Shown piece after piece: positions 36,784 through 45,929 of a stretch of 64,000 nucleotides of DNA. The notes below the pieces were generated by a model. It ran no database searches, was not told the origin of the DNA, and saw only the letters and a program-made list of their open reading frames with translations. The DNA comes from Desulfomicrobium apsheronum (GTDB taxonomy: Bacteria > Desulfobacterota > Desulfovibrionia > Desulfovibrionales > Desulfomicrobiaceae): assembly GCF_900114115.1 (NCBI RefSeq), contig NZ_FORX01000022.1, positions 1 through 64,000 on the forward strand, read 5' to 3'. Each line of letters opens with the position of its first letter. Position 1 is the first letter of the stretch. The translations under genes were made by a program, and so were the position numbers.

Positions 36784-37506
36784 ATGCGCCCCTGTTCCAA
36801 GACGATCCGACTTTTCCTGATCCTGCTCCTGACGATGCTCGCAGCCTGTTCCAAGCCCGCGCCCGGACCTTCGCAAGCCGCCCCGGCACCAACAAACGCG
36901 ACGGCGGAAGCCCCCGCCCCCCAAAGCCCGGCGCCAACAGCCGACATCCAGGCCGCGCCACAAAGCGAGACCACGCCTAAGCGAACCACAGAAACGCAGG
37001 AAGCCCCGTGCCTTGAGTGTGACGCCGTCGATCCGAGCCAGGACCGCGCGGACTGTTTCAAGCTTCAGCCCGGCAAGACGAGCAAAAACAAACACGGCAA
37101 GACCGTGACCGGCCGCTGCCAGCCCCAATGCGTTCCCTACGCCCGCTGCCGCAGCGGGATCATGACCTGCCGCCTGGGTGACACGGGTCCAGTGGAGTGG
37201 TTCGAGTGCGCGCGCAAGAACAAGGCGACGACCCTGGTCCCCAAGGCCGGGTCCATCATGGTCATCGACGTCAACACCCGCCGCAAGATGCCCACCGGCC
37301 ACCTCGGTTATGTGGAAGAGGCCTGCCCCAACGCGGACGGGACCTGGAGCCTGCGCTTCAGTCACACCAACTTTGACCGCAAATGCCACCTGGACCTAGA
37401 CGCCAAGGTCCTGTTCAATCCGGCGACCATGACCGCCACGTTTCTGAGCGGGCCATGGAAAACATGGGCCAAGGACCTGAAAATCCGCGGCTTCATCCTG
37501 AGGTGA
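36784..37506 (+). CDS. Lipoprotein with CHAP-like (amidase/peptidase) domain
   Basis: 240 residues from ATG 36784 (AGGAG six bases upstream). A type II signal peptide ends in LAAC, then comes a Pro/Ala/Thr-rich linker (about 25-75) and a Cys-rich stretch (CLECD, DCF, RCQPQCVPYARCRSGIMTC). QCVPYAR resembles the nucleophile motif of CHAP domains. GHLGYV about 70 residues later would provide the His, and FSHTNFDRKC the C-terminal Asn or equivalent. CHAP enzymes cleave peptidoglycan peptides or glutathionylspermidine. The extra cysteines and the membrane anchor are unusual, and activity is uncertain. Confidence 0.65.
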   Translation: MRPCSKTIRLFLILLLTMLAACSKPAPGPSQAAPAPTNATAEAPAPQSPAPTADIQAAPQSETTPKRTTETQEAPCLECDAVDPSQDRADCFKLQPGKTSKNKHGKTVTGRCQPQCVPYARCRSGIMTCRLGDTGPVEWFECARKNKATTLVPKAGSIMVIDVNTRRKMPTGHLGYVEEACPNADGTWSLRFSHTNFDRKCHLDLDAKVLFNPATMTATFLSGPWKTWAKDLKIRGFILR

Positions 37507-37509
37507 ACC

Positions 37510-37878
37510 ATGCAGGCACGCATACTCAGACACGCTCCCGGGAATGAATACTTTTTCCGGGAAGGATGCTTCATCACCGAACTCTCCAACGAGGATCACG
37601 ACCCGGCCGCATCCATGGCCCGCGCCCGGGTCGAACCGGGCCGCACCACGGCCTGGCATGCCCTGAATCAAACCGCCGAGCGCTATGTGATCCTTGAAGG
37701 CCAGGGCCGCGTCGAAGTCGGCGACCTGCAGCCGCAAAACGTCGATCCCGGCGACGTGGTCATCATCCCCCCGGGGGTCCGGCAGCGCATCACCTGCACC
37801 AGCACATCCGACCTCATCTTCCTGGCCGTCTGCACCCCACGCTTCGACCCGCGAAACTATATCGCCCTGGAAAAATAA
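37510..37878 (+). CDS. Small cupin-domain protein
   Basis: 122 residues beginning three bases after the preceding stop codon, so probably translated from the same message as the CHAP-like lipoprotein. A single cupin barrel is seen: WHALNQTAERYVILEGQGRVEVGD as motif 1 (with only one clear His of the usual HxH) and PGDVVIIPPGVRQRI as motif 2 (without its His). The metal site may be incomplete. The substrate is unknown. Confidence 0.82.
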   Translation: MQARILRHAPGNEYFFREGCFITELSNEDHDPAASMARARVEPGRTTAWHALNQTAERYVILEGQGRVEVGDLQPQNVDPGDVVIIPPGVRQRITCTSTSDLIFLAVCTPRFDPRNYIALEK

Positions 37879-37881
37879 AAG

Positions 37882-37909
37882 ATGGATCCCCGCCTGCGCG
37901 GGGATGACA
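37882..37909. repeat. Short palindromic repeat (REP-like), third copy
   Basis: ATGGATCCCCGCC-TG-CGCGGGGATGACA matches the pair at 10758-10890 with few changes and forms a hairpin after the cupin gene. Confidence 0.78.
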
Positions 37910-37920
37910 CAGAGTGATAA

Positions 37921-38547
37921 CGCGCCGCAGCACCGCAGCGGGCTTTGTTGGTCCGACTCTCCATCCAAACCAAGAAAAACGAGTCTTCTTCCCCCGAAAA
38001 AAGTACCACAGTACCGCAGCGGGCCTTGTTGGTCCGGTCAGGTTGCTTCGACTGTCTGACCGAGCCAGGCATCGTTGGCGGAATCGTTGCCGCTCGTCTT
38101 GCTCCGCTTTTACGCCCTGCACGCAACGATTACGCCGTACGAGGCCCGCGAGGGAGTTTCGAAGCGGCCTGACCGGGCCAACAAGGCCCGCCTCTCCAGC
38201 CAAGCCAAGAAAACACGTCTTCTTCACCCCCAAAACACACCATATTAAACCGCAGTGACAACGCGCCGCAGTACCGCAGCGGGCCTTGTTGGCCCGGGTC
38301 TCCATCCAAACCAAGAAAAACAAGTCTTCTTCCCCCGAAAAACGTACCGCAGTACCGCGGCGGGCCTTGTTGGTCCGGTCAGGTTGCTTCGACTGTCTGA
38401 CCGAGCCAGGCATCGTTGGCGGAATCGTTGCCGCTCGTCTTGCTCCGCTTTTACGCCCTGCACGCAACGATTACGCCGTACGAGGCCCACGAGGGAGTTT
38501 CGAAGCGGCCTGACCGGGCCAACAAGGCCCGCCTCCTCACCACAAAA
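37921..38547. repeat. 341-bp tandem duplication containing MITE-like elements
   Basis: The sequence starting at 37921 repeats at 38262 (period 341) with only scattered changes, giving nearly two full units. In each unit a 173-bp element (38019-38191 and 38360-38532) is bounded by 32-base inverted arms, GCGGGCCTTGTTGG...GCTTCG and its near complement. Partial extra arms occur between them. The apparent reading frames in both units reflect this duplication and are not taken as genes. Confidence 0.88.
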
Positions 38548-38569
38548 AAAACCGCCGGTTTCCCGGCGG
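38543..38569 (-). terminator. Intrinsic terminator after gpmI
   Basis: CCGCCGG and CCGGCGG pair around a short T/C loop (38552-38569), followed on the minus strand by a run of Ts (A tract 38543-38551). Confidence 0.85.
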
Positions 38570-38616
38570 ATCGTTTCCCCCTATCGTGGGGACTTTTTCT
38601 TCAGCGCACCTTCTGA

Positions 38617-40149
38617 TCAGAGCGGCAACAGCAGGCTCTCTCCGGTCATCTCTACGGGCTTTTCAATCCCGAGGATGGCCAGGATGGTCGGCGCCACGTC
38701 GGCCAGGCGACCGTCGCGCACCTTGAAGTTTCCCGGCCCCACGTAGACGAAGGGCACGGGATTCAGGCTGTGGGAAGTCTTCACGTTGCCCTGCGCGTCC
38801 AGCATATCCTCGGCGTTGCCATGGTCCGCCGTGACCAGCAGCGTGCCTCCCATCTTCACCACGCTATCCATAACCCGCCCCAGACACTGATCCACGGCCT
38901 CGCAGGCCTTGATGGCGGCCGGGATGACCCCGGTGTGTCCGACCATGTCCAGGTTGGCGAAATTGCAGATCACCATGTCGTAGTTCCCCGACTCCAGAGC
39001 CGCCACAAGAGTATCCGTGACCTTGTTCACGCTCATCTCCGGCTTGAAGTCGTAGGTGGGCACGTCCTTGGGCGAAGGCAGAAGTTCACGGTCCTCTCCA
39101 GGAAAAGGCGTTTCCTGGCCGCCGTTGAAAAAATAGGTCACGTGGGCGTATTTTTCCGTCTCGGCCGTGCGCAGCTGGCGCATGCCCCGTTCGGACACGA
39201 CCTGGCCCAGAATGCGGTCCAGGCTGACCGGCGGAAAGAGCACGGGCAGGCCAAAATCCTTTTCGTAGCGGGTCATGGTCACAAAACGCGACAGGGCGAT
39301 CTTGCGCGGCCGCGCGAACCCGGTGAAATCATCCTCGGTCAGGGCACGGGTCAGCTCGCGCGCCCGGTCGGCCCTGAAGTTGAAGAAGAGCACGGCGTCG
39401 CCGTCCCCGATCAGGCCCGAAGGCTGCCCATCGCGCAGGATCACGCGGGGTTTCACAAACTCGTCGTTCTCCCCGGCCGCGTATCCGTCGCTGACCGCAT
39501 CGGCCGCGCTGACGGCAGTCAGCCCCCGGCCCTCGGTCATGGCCGCATAAGCCAGCTCGACCCTATCCCAGCGCTGATCCCGGTCCATGGCGTAGTAGCG
39601 CCCCGAGACCGAAACGATGCGCCCCGCGCCCATGCGGGCCAAATCGGCCTCCAGGGCCTTTATGTAGCCCAGGCCACTGCGCGGCGGCGTATCCCGGCCG
39701 TCCAGAAATGCGTGCACGCAGATGTCCGCCACGCCCTGATCGCTCAAGGATCGAATCAGCGCCACGAGATGATCCTGCATGCTGTGCACGCCGCCATCGG
39801 AGACCAGGCCCATGAGATGCACGCGCCCCGAGCCCCCCCTGGCCGCGCCCGCAAGCTCGGCCAGTACGGGGTTTGCGGCCAGGGAACCGTCCTCTATGGC
39901 CAGGTTGATGCGCATGATGTCCTGATAGACGATCCGCCCCGCGCCAAGGTTCAGGTGCCCGACCTCCGAGTTGCCCATCTGGCCGTCAGGCAGGCCGACG
40001 TCCCGGCCCATGCACTTGAGTTCTCCCTTTGGGTGGGCAGAGAGAAGCGCGTCCATGCGCGGTGTGCGGGCCTGGCTGACGGCGTTCCCCGGACCAGGGG
40101 CGGCCTTGCCCCAACCGTCCAGAATGAGGAGCACGCAGGGCTTTTTCAT
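38617..40149 (-). CDS. gpmI: 2,3-bisphosphoglycerate-independent phosphoglycerate mutase
   Basis: 510 residues, the usual length. It interconverts 3- and 2-phosphoglycerate using two Mn2+ ions. DGWG (11-14) and the nucleophile Ser61 in GQMGNSEVGHLNLGAGR are present, as are the phosphatase-domain metal motifs GHTGV and TADHGNAEDM near the C-terminus. Its start overlaps the rsfS stop by four bases (ATGA). Confidence 0.96.
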   Translation of the reverse strand: MKKPCVLLILDGWGKAAPGPGNAVSQARTPRMDALLSAHPKGELKCMGRDVGLPDGQMGNSEVGHLNLGAGRIVYQDIMRINLAIEDGSLAANPVLAELAGAARGGSGRVHLMGLVSDGGVHSMQDHLVALIRSLSDQGVADICVHAFLDGRDTPPRSGLGYIKALEADLARMGAGRIVSVSGRYYAMDRDQRWDRVELAYAAMTEGRGLTAVSAADAVSDGYAAGENDEFVKPRVILRDGQPSGLIGDGDAVLFFNFRADRARELTRALTEDDFTGFARPRKIALSRFVTMTRYEKDFGLPVLFPPVSLDRILGQVVSERGMRQLRTAETEKYAHVTYFFNGGQETPFPGEDRELLPSPKDVPTYDFKPEMSVNKVTDTLVAALESGNYDMVICNFANLDMVGHTGVIPAAIKACEAVDQCLGRVMDSVVKMGGTLLVTADHGNAEDMLDAQGNVKTSHSLNPVPFVYVGPGNFKVRDGRLADVAPTILAILGIEKPVEMTGESLLLPL

Positions 40150-40508
40150 TTGCCTTCCCCGGCCGTGACGCTCGCGGGGAGCTCAAGAGCCGTGGCCTGT
40201 GAGTAAAGACCTTCGACGTTGTACATGGAACGCATCTCGTCCTGAAAAACATGCACGATGACGTCGTTGCAATCGACCAGCACCCAATGGCCGCTCTGCA
40301 TACCCTCGACGCCGAAAAATTCCCATTTCCTTTCCGCCAGCTTTTGCATGACTTCGTCCGCCAGGGACTGGGCATGCTTGGCCGATCTGGCCGTGACAAA
40401 GATCATGGTCTCGGTCAGAGGGGAAAATCCCCGCACGTCAAGGGCTTTGATATTCGTTCCTTTCTTGTCCGAAAGCCAAGTCACGATCTGTTCAATCTTT
40501 TCTTCCAT
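40146..40508 (-). CDS. rsfS: Ribosomal silencing factor RsfS
   Basis: 120 residues. The DUF143/RsfS pattern is clear: DVRGFSPLTETMIFVTARSAKHAQSLAD, then HWVLVDCNDVIVHVFQDEMRSMYNVEGLYS. It binds uL14 and blocks subunit joining when nutrients fall. It is coupled to gpmI by an ATGA overlap, an arrangement seen in other members of the group. Confidence 0.94.
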   Translation of the reverse strand: MEEKIEQIVTWLSDKKGTNIKALDVRGFSPLTETMIFVTARSAKHAQSLADEVMQKLAERKWEFFGVEGMQSGHWVLVDCNDVIVHVFQDEMRSMYNVEGLYSQATALELPASVTAGEGK

Positions 40509-40637
40509 AAGGTTCGCTTACACTCCGTATGCTATTTTATCGCTCAAACTCAAATTTTCTACGTCAATTCTCCATGCAGGGCAATGAGGCAAACCTTGAC
40601 GAATGCGGCGGGTCAAGGCATAGGTCTGCAATGCAGT

Positions 40638-40762
40638 ATATTATCGATTCAGACCTTTTCCTGATATTTAGAAGCCCCTTCGGTGAGGGGGCCACGGTGT
40701 AGCGCACGCCGCGCGAATGATTCCAATTGCCGTGAACAGCCCCTTGTTCACGGCTTTTTTCA
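40638..40762 (+). ncRNA. Candidate small RNA or transcription-attenuating leader upstream of paaK
   Basis: A possible -10 box TATTAT at about 40637-40643 is followed by structured DNA: a hairpin GCCCC-TTCGGTGA-GGGGGC at about 40674-40692 and then a perfect ten-base terminator stem (40729-40754) with a T run. No protein is encoded. The transcript would end 25 bases before the paaK start, with the paaK ribosome site beyond. It does not match a riboswitch known to me. Confidence 0.4.
40729..40762 (+). terminator. Intrinsic terminator in the paaK leader
   Basis: GCCGTGAACA (40729-40738) and TGTTCACGGC (40745-40754) pair around GCCCCT, followed by TTTTTT and a second T run. No gene precedes it on this strand, which implies attenuation of paaK or the end of a small RNA. 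Confidence 0.88.
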
Positions 40763-40786
40763 TTTTTTTTACCTGGAGGATCAGCC

Positions 40787-42088
40787 ATGCTTTACGACGT
40801 TTCGAACGAAACCATGCCCCGGGAAGAACTGGAGGCCCTGCAGCTCAAGCGGCTCAAGGCCATGGTTGAAAAGGTCTACTACAACGTGCCCTTCTACCAG
40901 GGCAGATTCAACGAGATGAACGTCCGGCCGGAGCAGATCCGTTCCCTGGAGGACCTGAAATACCTGCCCTTCACCGAGAAACAGGATCTGCGCAACAACT
41001 ATCCCTTTGGCCTTTTCGCCGTGCCCCGGGACAATGTCGTGCGCGTGCACGCATCCTCCGGCACCACGGGCAAGGCCACCGTGGTCGGCTACACTCAGCG
41101 CGACGTGAACACCTGGGCCGAGCTGATGGCCCGCTCGCTCATGTGCGCCGGAGCCAGCCGCCGCGACATCGTGCACAACGCCTACGGATACGGCCTCTTC
41201 ACCGGAGGCTTAGGCATGCACTACGGCGTGGAGCGCCTGGGCGCGACCATCCTGCCCATCTCCGGCGGCGGCACCAGACGCCAGGTCATGCTCATGCGCG
41301 ACTTCGGCTCGACCATCCTGTGCAGCACCCCGTCCTACGCGCTCTTCCTGTACGAATCGGTCCTCGCGGCGGGCATGAGCATCTCCGACCTGAAGCTGCA
41401 CACGGGCATCTTCGGCGCCGAACCCTGGAGCGAAAAGATGCGCTCCGAGATCGAATCCAAGCTGCAGATAAAGGCCCTCGACATCTACGGCCTGTCCGAG
41501 ATCATGGGTCCGGGCGTGGGCATGGAGTGCTGCGACGCCCAGGACGGCCTGCACATCTGGGAGGACCACTTCCTCATCGAGATCATCGACCCCGAGACGG
41601 GCGAGCAGCTGCCCCTGGGCGAGACCGGCGAACTGGTCATCACCACCATCACCAAGGAAGCCCAGCCGCTGATCCGCTACCGCACCCGCGACATCACGCG
41701 CATCGAGGCCATCCCCTGCCGTTGCGGCCGCACCCACCGGCGCATTTCGCGCATCCAGGGCCGCAGCGATGACATGCTCATCATCCGCGGCGTGAACGTG
41801 TTCCCGCAGCAGATCGAGACCATCCTGCTCGAAACCCAGGGCGTGGCCCCGCATTACCAGCTCATCCTGACCCGTCAGGGCAGCCTGGACATGCTGGAGG
41901 TCAAGGTCGAGGTGGACGAAAAGCTCTTCTCCGACGAGATCAGGCATTTACAGCGTATCGAAGCCAAGATACAAAAAAATATCAAGGAATTCCTGGGCGT
42001 CACCGCCAAGGTGACCCTGTCCGAACCGCAGAGTATCGAACGCTCCGAAGGTAAGGCCAAACGCATCATCGACCTGCGCAACTCGTAA
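40787..42088 (+). CDS. paaK: Phenylacetate-CoA ligase family enzyme
   Basis: 433 residues from ATG 40787 with GGAGGATC upstream. The AMP-forming adenylation motif is [14 protein letters not shown] (90-103), with later motifs [10 protein letters not shown] and RTRDITRI and the C-terminal [13 protein letters not shown]. It activates an aryl acid, probably phenylacetate or a related product of aromatic amino-acid breakdown, to its CoA thioester. The following tandem-ACT gene is the usual partner in anaerobes, where the pair is often linked to indolepyruvate oxidoreductase. The substrate is inferred. Confidence 0.92.
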   Translation: MLYDVSNETMPREELEALQLKRLKAMVEKVYYNVPFYQGRFNEMNVRPEQIRSLEDLKYLPFTEKQDLRNNYPFGLFAVPRDNVVRVHASSGTTGKATVVGYTQRDVNTWAELMARSLMCAGASRRDIVHNAYGYGLFTGGLGMHYGVERLGATILPISGGGTRRQVMLMRDFGSTILCSTPSYALFLYESVLAAGMSISDLKLHTGIFGAEPWSEKMRSEIESKLQIKALDIYGLSEIMGPGVGMECCDAQDGLHIWEDHFLIEIIDPETGEQLPLGETGELVITTITKEAQPLIRYRTRDITRIEAIPCRCGRTHRRISRIQGRSDDMLIIRGVNVFPQQIETILLETQGVAPHYQLILTRQGSLDMLEVKVEVDEKLFSDEIRHLQRIEAKIQKNIKEFLGVTAKVTLSEPQSIERSEGKAKRIIDLRNS

Positions 42089-42139
42089 TCAACTGGGCCG
42101 GCGCCACCAAGCGTCACCCACCCCAGACCGGGAGGAATC

Positions 42140-42571
42140 ATGAAAGTTGAACAGATTTCCGTTTTTCTGGAAAACAGAGCCGGCCGCCTGGCCGAAGTGA
42201 CCAAGACCCTGGCCGAAAACCAGATCAATATCCGCGCCCTGTCCCTGGCCGACACCTCCGATTTCGGCATCCTGCGCCTCATCGTGACCGACAACGAAAA
42301 GGCCAAGGAAGTGCTCAAGGCCAAAGGCTTCACCGTGGGCCGCACCAATGTCGTGGCCGCCGAGGTGGGCGATCGTCCCGGCGGACTGCACACCATCCTG
42401 GAGATGCTCAACGCGGGCGGGGTGAACGTGGAGTACATGTACGCCTTCGTGACCCAGAGCGGCCGCAACGCCATCCTCATCTTCCGTTTCGACCGCACGG
42501 ACCAGGCCATCGAGGTCTTGCAGAAGAACAGCGTGCGCATCCTGTCCGGAGACGAACTCTACACCCTCTGA
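42140..42571 (+). CDS. Tandem ACT-domain protein
   Basis: 143 residues from ATG 42140, with GGGAGGAATC upstream. It has two ACT domains: the first begins [21 protein letters not shown], the second [33 protein letters not shown] domains bind amino acids and regulate enzymes. Lying 50 bases behind paaK, it probably senses an aromatic or branched-chain amino acid and adjusts the ligase or its pathway. Confidence 0.9.
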   Translation: MKVEQISVFLENRAGRLAEVTKTLAENQINIRALSLADTSDFGILRLIVTDNEKAKEVLKAKGFTVGRTNVVAAEVGDRPGGLHTILEMLNAGGVNVEYMYAFVTQSGRNAILIFRFDRTDQAIEVLQKNSVRILSGDELYTL

Positions 42572-42625
42572 TTCCAGATCGCGCCGTGCCCGAAACGGGG
42601 CAGGCCATTCTTGCAGTCAAACCCG

Positions 42626-42652
42626 GCCCTCGTCCCGCGACGGGGGCTTTTT
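42626..42652 (+). terminator. Intrinsic terminator after the ACT gene
   Basis: GCCC-T-CGTC and GACG-G-GGGC pair around CCGC, followed by TTTTT. Confidence 0.8.
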
Positions 42653-42773
42653 CGTCCAAAAGGGAAAATCACGTGCGCACCGTCCTGCCCATGCCGACCG
42701 TCAACCGATCGAACACCGCCGCGCCCCGTCCCGCGCCATCCAGACCGGCGCACGCCCGGACCACGAGGCACGC

Positions 42774-43667
42774 GTGACGTCCGCCCGATCCTTCCGATTT
42801 CAGCGTGTCTATGTAGAGATCACCAACATCTGCAACCTGCGCTGCGACTTCTGCGCCGGAACGACACGCCCCCCCGCGAGCATGGACCCCGAGTTCTTCA
42901 GGCGCGTCCTGGATCAGCTCGTACCGCTCACGGACCAAGTCTGCCTGCATGTCATGGGCGAACCGCTCCTGCATCCGCACCTTGAGACCATCCTTGAACT
43001 TTGCGCGGCGGCAGGGATCGGGGTCAACCTGACCACCAACGCCGCCCTGCTGCACGGCAAGGCGGACATGCTGATGCGGGCGCGGGCCCTGCGGCAGGTC
43101 AATTTCTCCATGCAGTCCCTGCGCCGGGGCGAGGACCTTGACCACGACACCCTGGAACGCATCCTTGAATTCAGCCTGCGCGCGGCGGAACTGCGCCCCG
43201 AGCTCTTCATCAATTTCCGGCTCTGGACCCTGCAAAGCCTCAACGCTTCCGAACACAGCCAATTCAATGCGGTGATCCTGCACCGCATCGCGGCCGCCCT
43301 TGACCGCGAAATCCAGCCCCCCGCGCCGGGACGCAAGAGCTCAAGGCTGCTGGGCCGCATCTATCTGCACACGGACACGGTCTTCGAATGGCCGGGCGAC
43401 CTGACCACGCTGGAAAGATCGCGCGGGTTCTGTCACGCCCTGTCCACACATTGCGCCATCCTGGTCGACGGCACGGTCTGCCCGTGCTGTCTCGACGCGG
43501 ACGCGAGGCTCGCCCTGGGCAACATCCATGATACCCCTCTGACCGCCATCCTGGACTCGCCACGGGCCCGGGCCATGGCCGCCGGTTTCGCGGCGGGCAG
43601 GCTCGTGGAAGAGGTCTGCCGCCACTGCACCTATTGCCGCAGGTTCAAAAGCAGGGCACAACGCTGA
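42774..43667 (+). CDS. Radical SAM protein with C-terminal cysteine-rich (SPASM-like) region
   Basis: 297 residues from GTG 42774 (GAGG upstream). The radical SAM motif is CNLRCDFC (C20, C24, C27), preceded by VYVEITN. The C-terminal part has a second cysteine set, GTVCPCCLDADARLALGNI and VCRHCTYCRRF, typical of SPASM auxiliary clusters. No precursor-peptide gene is seen nearby, so the substrate is unknown. Being just after a terminator and ahead of nudC suggests its own transcription unit. Confidence 0.82.
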   Translation: MTSARSFRFQRVYVEITNICNLRCDFCAGTTRPPASMDPEFFRRVLDQLVPLTDQVCLHVMGEPLLHPHLETILELCAAAGIGVNLTTNAALLHGKADMLMRARALRQVNFSMQSLRRGEDLDHDTLERILEFSLRAAELRPELFINFRLWTLQSLNASEHSQFNAVILHRIAAALDREIQPPAPGRKSSRLLGRIYLHTDTVFEWPGDLTTLERSRGFCHALSTHCAILVDGTVCPCCLDADARLALGNIHDTPLTAILDSPRARAMAAGFAAGRLVEEVCRHCTYCRRFKSRAQR

Positions 43668-43720
43668 GCACGCCCCGCGCACAACCCGCGCCGAACACGC
43701 AGACCCATCCCGAGTGCCTC

Positions 43721-44671
43721 ATGGATCATTACTCACGCTCCGCCCTCAACACCTTTGCCGGCCTGGTCCTGAACCGCAAGCCACTTGCCCCCCTCGATGC
43801 CCCTGACTGGGAAAAAAGCCTGACATCGAAGCACGCCGTCTTTGTCGTGGTCCGGGGGGACGAAATCCTCTTCGACGGAACCCGGCTCGAACCGCTCCTG
43901 CTGGCCCCGCCCATGCTTGGCGCATGCGACCGGGCCCATCTGCAGGCCATGCTCCTGGGCGATGACGGCAGCCGCCGCTATTTCGCCATCAACATCGAAC
44001 GCCTCCCGGCGGGCACGGTTCAATGCCTGAGCAGCCTTGGAACCTTTGTCCCCTTGCGTCGGCACGCGGCCGTGCTGCCAAGGCAAATGGCCGCCCTGCT
44101 CGGATACGCCCGCGCCGTCGCGGGATGGCACAGCCTGGCCCGCTACTGCGGCCTGTGCGGCCACCCCACCATGCCAAGGCCCGGCTCCCCGGCCCAGACA
44201 TGCACCAATCCGGCATGCGGCGCGGTGCATTTTCCCCGCGTCAATCCGGCCATGATCGTCCTGGTGCACCACAGGGACAGCCAGGGTGACAGATGCCTGC
44301 TCGGCCGTCAGTCCCTCTGGCAGCCACGTGTCTACTCGGCCCTCTCCGGCTATGTGGAGCCCGGGGAAAGCGTGGAGGACGCAGTCCTGCGCGAGGTCAT
44401 GGAGGAGACGGGAGTCACGGTGCGCGACATTCACTATTTTTCTTCCCAGCCCTGGCCGTTTTCCGGTTCGCTCATGCTCGGTTTTCATGCCCGCGCGACC
44501 AGCACTAAAATTCACATCGACGAGGACGAACTCGAGGACGCCCGCTGGTTCGCACGCCACGAAATCCCCGCCCTGCTCGATTCCGGCGAACTGGCCCTGC
44601 CATCGGCCGAAACCATCGCCCGGCATCTCTTCGACGCCTGGTATCTTGGCGGCGAAATCGGCCGGGACTGA
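43721..44671 (+). CDS. nudC: NADH pyrophosphatase (NudC)
   Basis: 316 residues from ATG 43721. An N-terminal NUDIX-like region is followed by a zinc ribbon (C143, C146, C161, C166) and the Nudix box at 210-232 (GYVEPGESVEDAVLREVMEETG). The NudC-specific SQPWPF motif comes soon after it. The enzyme cleaves NAD(H) to NMN(H) and AMP, and in bacteria it can remove NAD caps from RNA. It starts about 50 bases after the radical SAM gene and may be cotranscribed. Confidence 0.93.
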   Translation: MDHYSRSALNTFAGLVLNRKPLAPLDAPDWEKSLTSKHAVFVVVRGDEILFDGTRLEPLLLAPPMLGACDRAHLQAMLLGDDGSRRYFAINIERLPAGTVQCLSSLGTFVPLRRHAAVLPRQMAALLGYARAVAGWHSLARYCGLCGHPTMPRPGSPAQTCTNPACGAVHFPRVNPAMIVLVHHRDSQGDRCLLGRQSLWQPRVYSALSGYVEPGESVEDAVLREVMEETGVTVRDIHYFSSQPWPFSGSLMLGFHARATSTKIHIDEDELEDARWFARHEIPALLDSGELALPSAETIARHLFDAWYLGGEIGRD

Positions 44672-44803
44672 AACCCTTTACCGTGCGGCAGGCAAACCAC
44701 GCGGCAGGCCGGACCGGGTCAGATCATTGCATCCGCCCGATGATTATGGTTAAAGATATGAAAGCAGACTGCCGGTTTTGAAATATCACCACGGGAGAAA
44801 ACC

Positions 44804-45919
44804 ATGGGTAAAAAACTGCTCCTGGCCGGAGGCGGCCACGCACATATGACCATCCTGGCCCACATGCGGGATCTGGTCCGGGAAGGACACGAAGTAACCG
44901 TCGTACAACCATCCGATTTTCATTATTATTCCGGCATGGGTCCAGGCATGCTCGGTACGACCTACACTCCGGACGAGATCCGCTTCGCCACCCGCCAGGT
45001 TGTCGAAAGCATGGGCGGAACCTTCGTGCGGGACAAGGTCACGCACATAGACGCTAAGCAGCGCCAGGTCACCCTGGCCTCCGGCAGCACCCTGGAATAC
45101 GACGTGCTGTCCTGCAACGCGGGCAGCTTCATCCCCTTTGACAACATCCACGGCGACACATCGAACATCTTCACTGTCAAGCCCATCGAACGGCTGCAGG
45201 AAGCGCAGCGGGCCGTGATCTCTCTCTGCGCAGCCAGGACCAAGCCCCATGTGGCCGTGGTCGGCGGCGGCCCGGCCGCGCTCGAAATCGCGGGCAACGT
45301 GCGCAAGCTCGCCAAACTGCGAGGGCGGCACGCGCCTCGAATCACCCTCTTTGCCGGACGCCAGCTCCTGGGCCGTTTTCCGGAAAAGATCCAGACCATG
45401 GCCCGGGACTCCCTCACTCTTCAGGACATCACTATCAATGAAGACGGCTACGTGGACGAGATCCGCAACGGCGTCATCATCCAGAACGGAAAACATCATC
45501 ACCCGGACATGGTCTTCGTGGCCACGGGCGTGCACCCCTCACGGCTTTTTGCCGACTCGGGACTGCCCACGGGGGTCACGGGGGGGCTGCTGGTCAACGA
45601 ATGGCTGCAAAGCGTGCAACATCCCGAAATTTTCGGCGGGGGCGACTGCATCGATTTCGAGCCCAAGGCTCTGGACAAGGTCGGCGTCTATGCCGTGCGC
45701 GAAAACCCGGTCCTGCTGCGCAATGTCCGCGCCGCCCTGAACGGGACCAGGCTGCAGCGCTTCGATCCCGGCGGAAGCTACCTGCTCCTCTTCAACATGG
45801 GCGACGACACGGCCATTTTCAGCAAGGGACCACTCATGTTCCGCAACTGGCTGGGATTTTTGCTCAAGGACTATATCGATCGACGCTTCATGCGTCATTT
45901 CCAGGCTCTTGAACGCTGA
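44804..45919 (+). CDS. FAD-dependent pyridine nucleotide-disulfide oxidoreductase family protein
   Basis: 371 residues from ATG 44804, with GGGAG upstream. The N-terminal dinucleotide fold is LLLAGGGHAH (a GGGHAH variant of GxGxxG), with a second at VAVVGGGPAALEIA (about 148-161), and the C-terminal FAD motif is EIFGGGDC. It lacks a redox CxxC, so it resembles NDH-2 or sulfide:quinone-type enzymes, or the flavoprotein domain fused to some SelD proteins. It ends 10 bases before the ABC ATPase start, suggesting it works with that transporter. Substrate and acceptor are unknown. Confidence 0.82.
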   Translation: MGKKLLLAGGGHAHMTILAHMRDLVREGHEVTVVQPSDFHYYSGMGPGMLGTTYTPDEIRFATRQVVESMGGTFVRDKVTHIDAKQRQVTLASGSTLEYDVLSCNAGSFIPFDNIHGDTSNIFTVKPIERLQEAQRAVISLCAARTKPHVAVVGGGPAALEIAGNVRKLAKLRGRHAPRITLFAGRQLLGRFPEKIQTMARDSLTLQDITINEDGYVDEIRNGVIIQNGKHHHPDMVFVATGVHPSRLFADSGLPTGVTGGLLVNEWLQSVQHPEIFGGGDCIDFEPKALDKVGVYAVRENPVLLRNVRAALNGTRLQRFDPGGSYLLLFNMGDDTAIFSKGPLMFRNWLGFLLKDYIDRRFMRHFQALER

Positions 45920-45929
45920 GGCAAGCACG

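Noticed and set aside
37694-38746. Several frames of 75-217 codons in the tandem duplication
   Set aside because: The frames repeat with the 341-bp unit, have no ribosome sites and show no protein-like composition.
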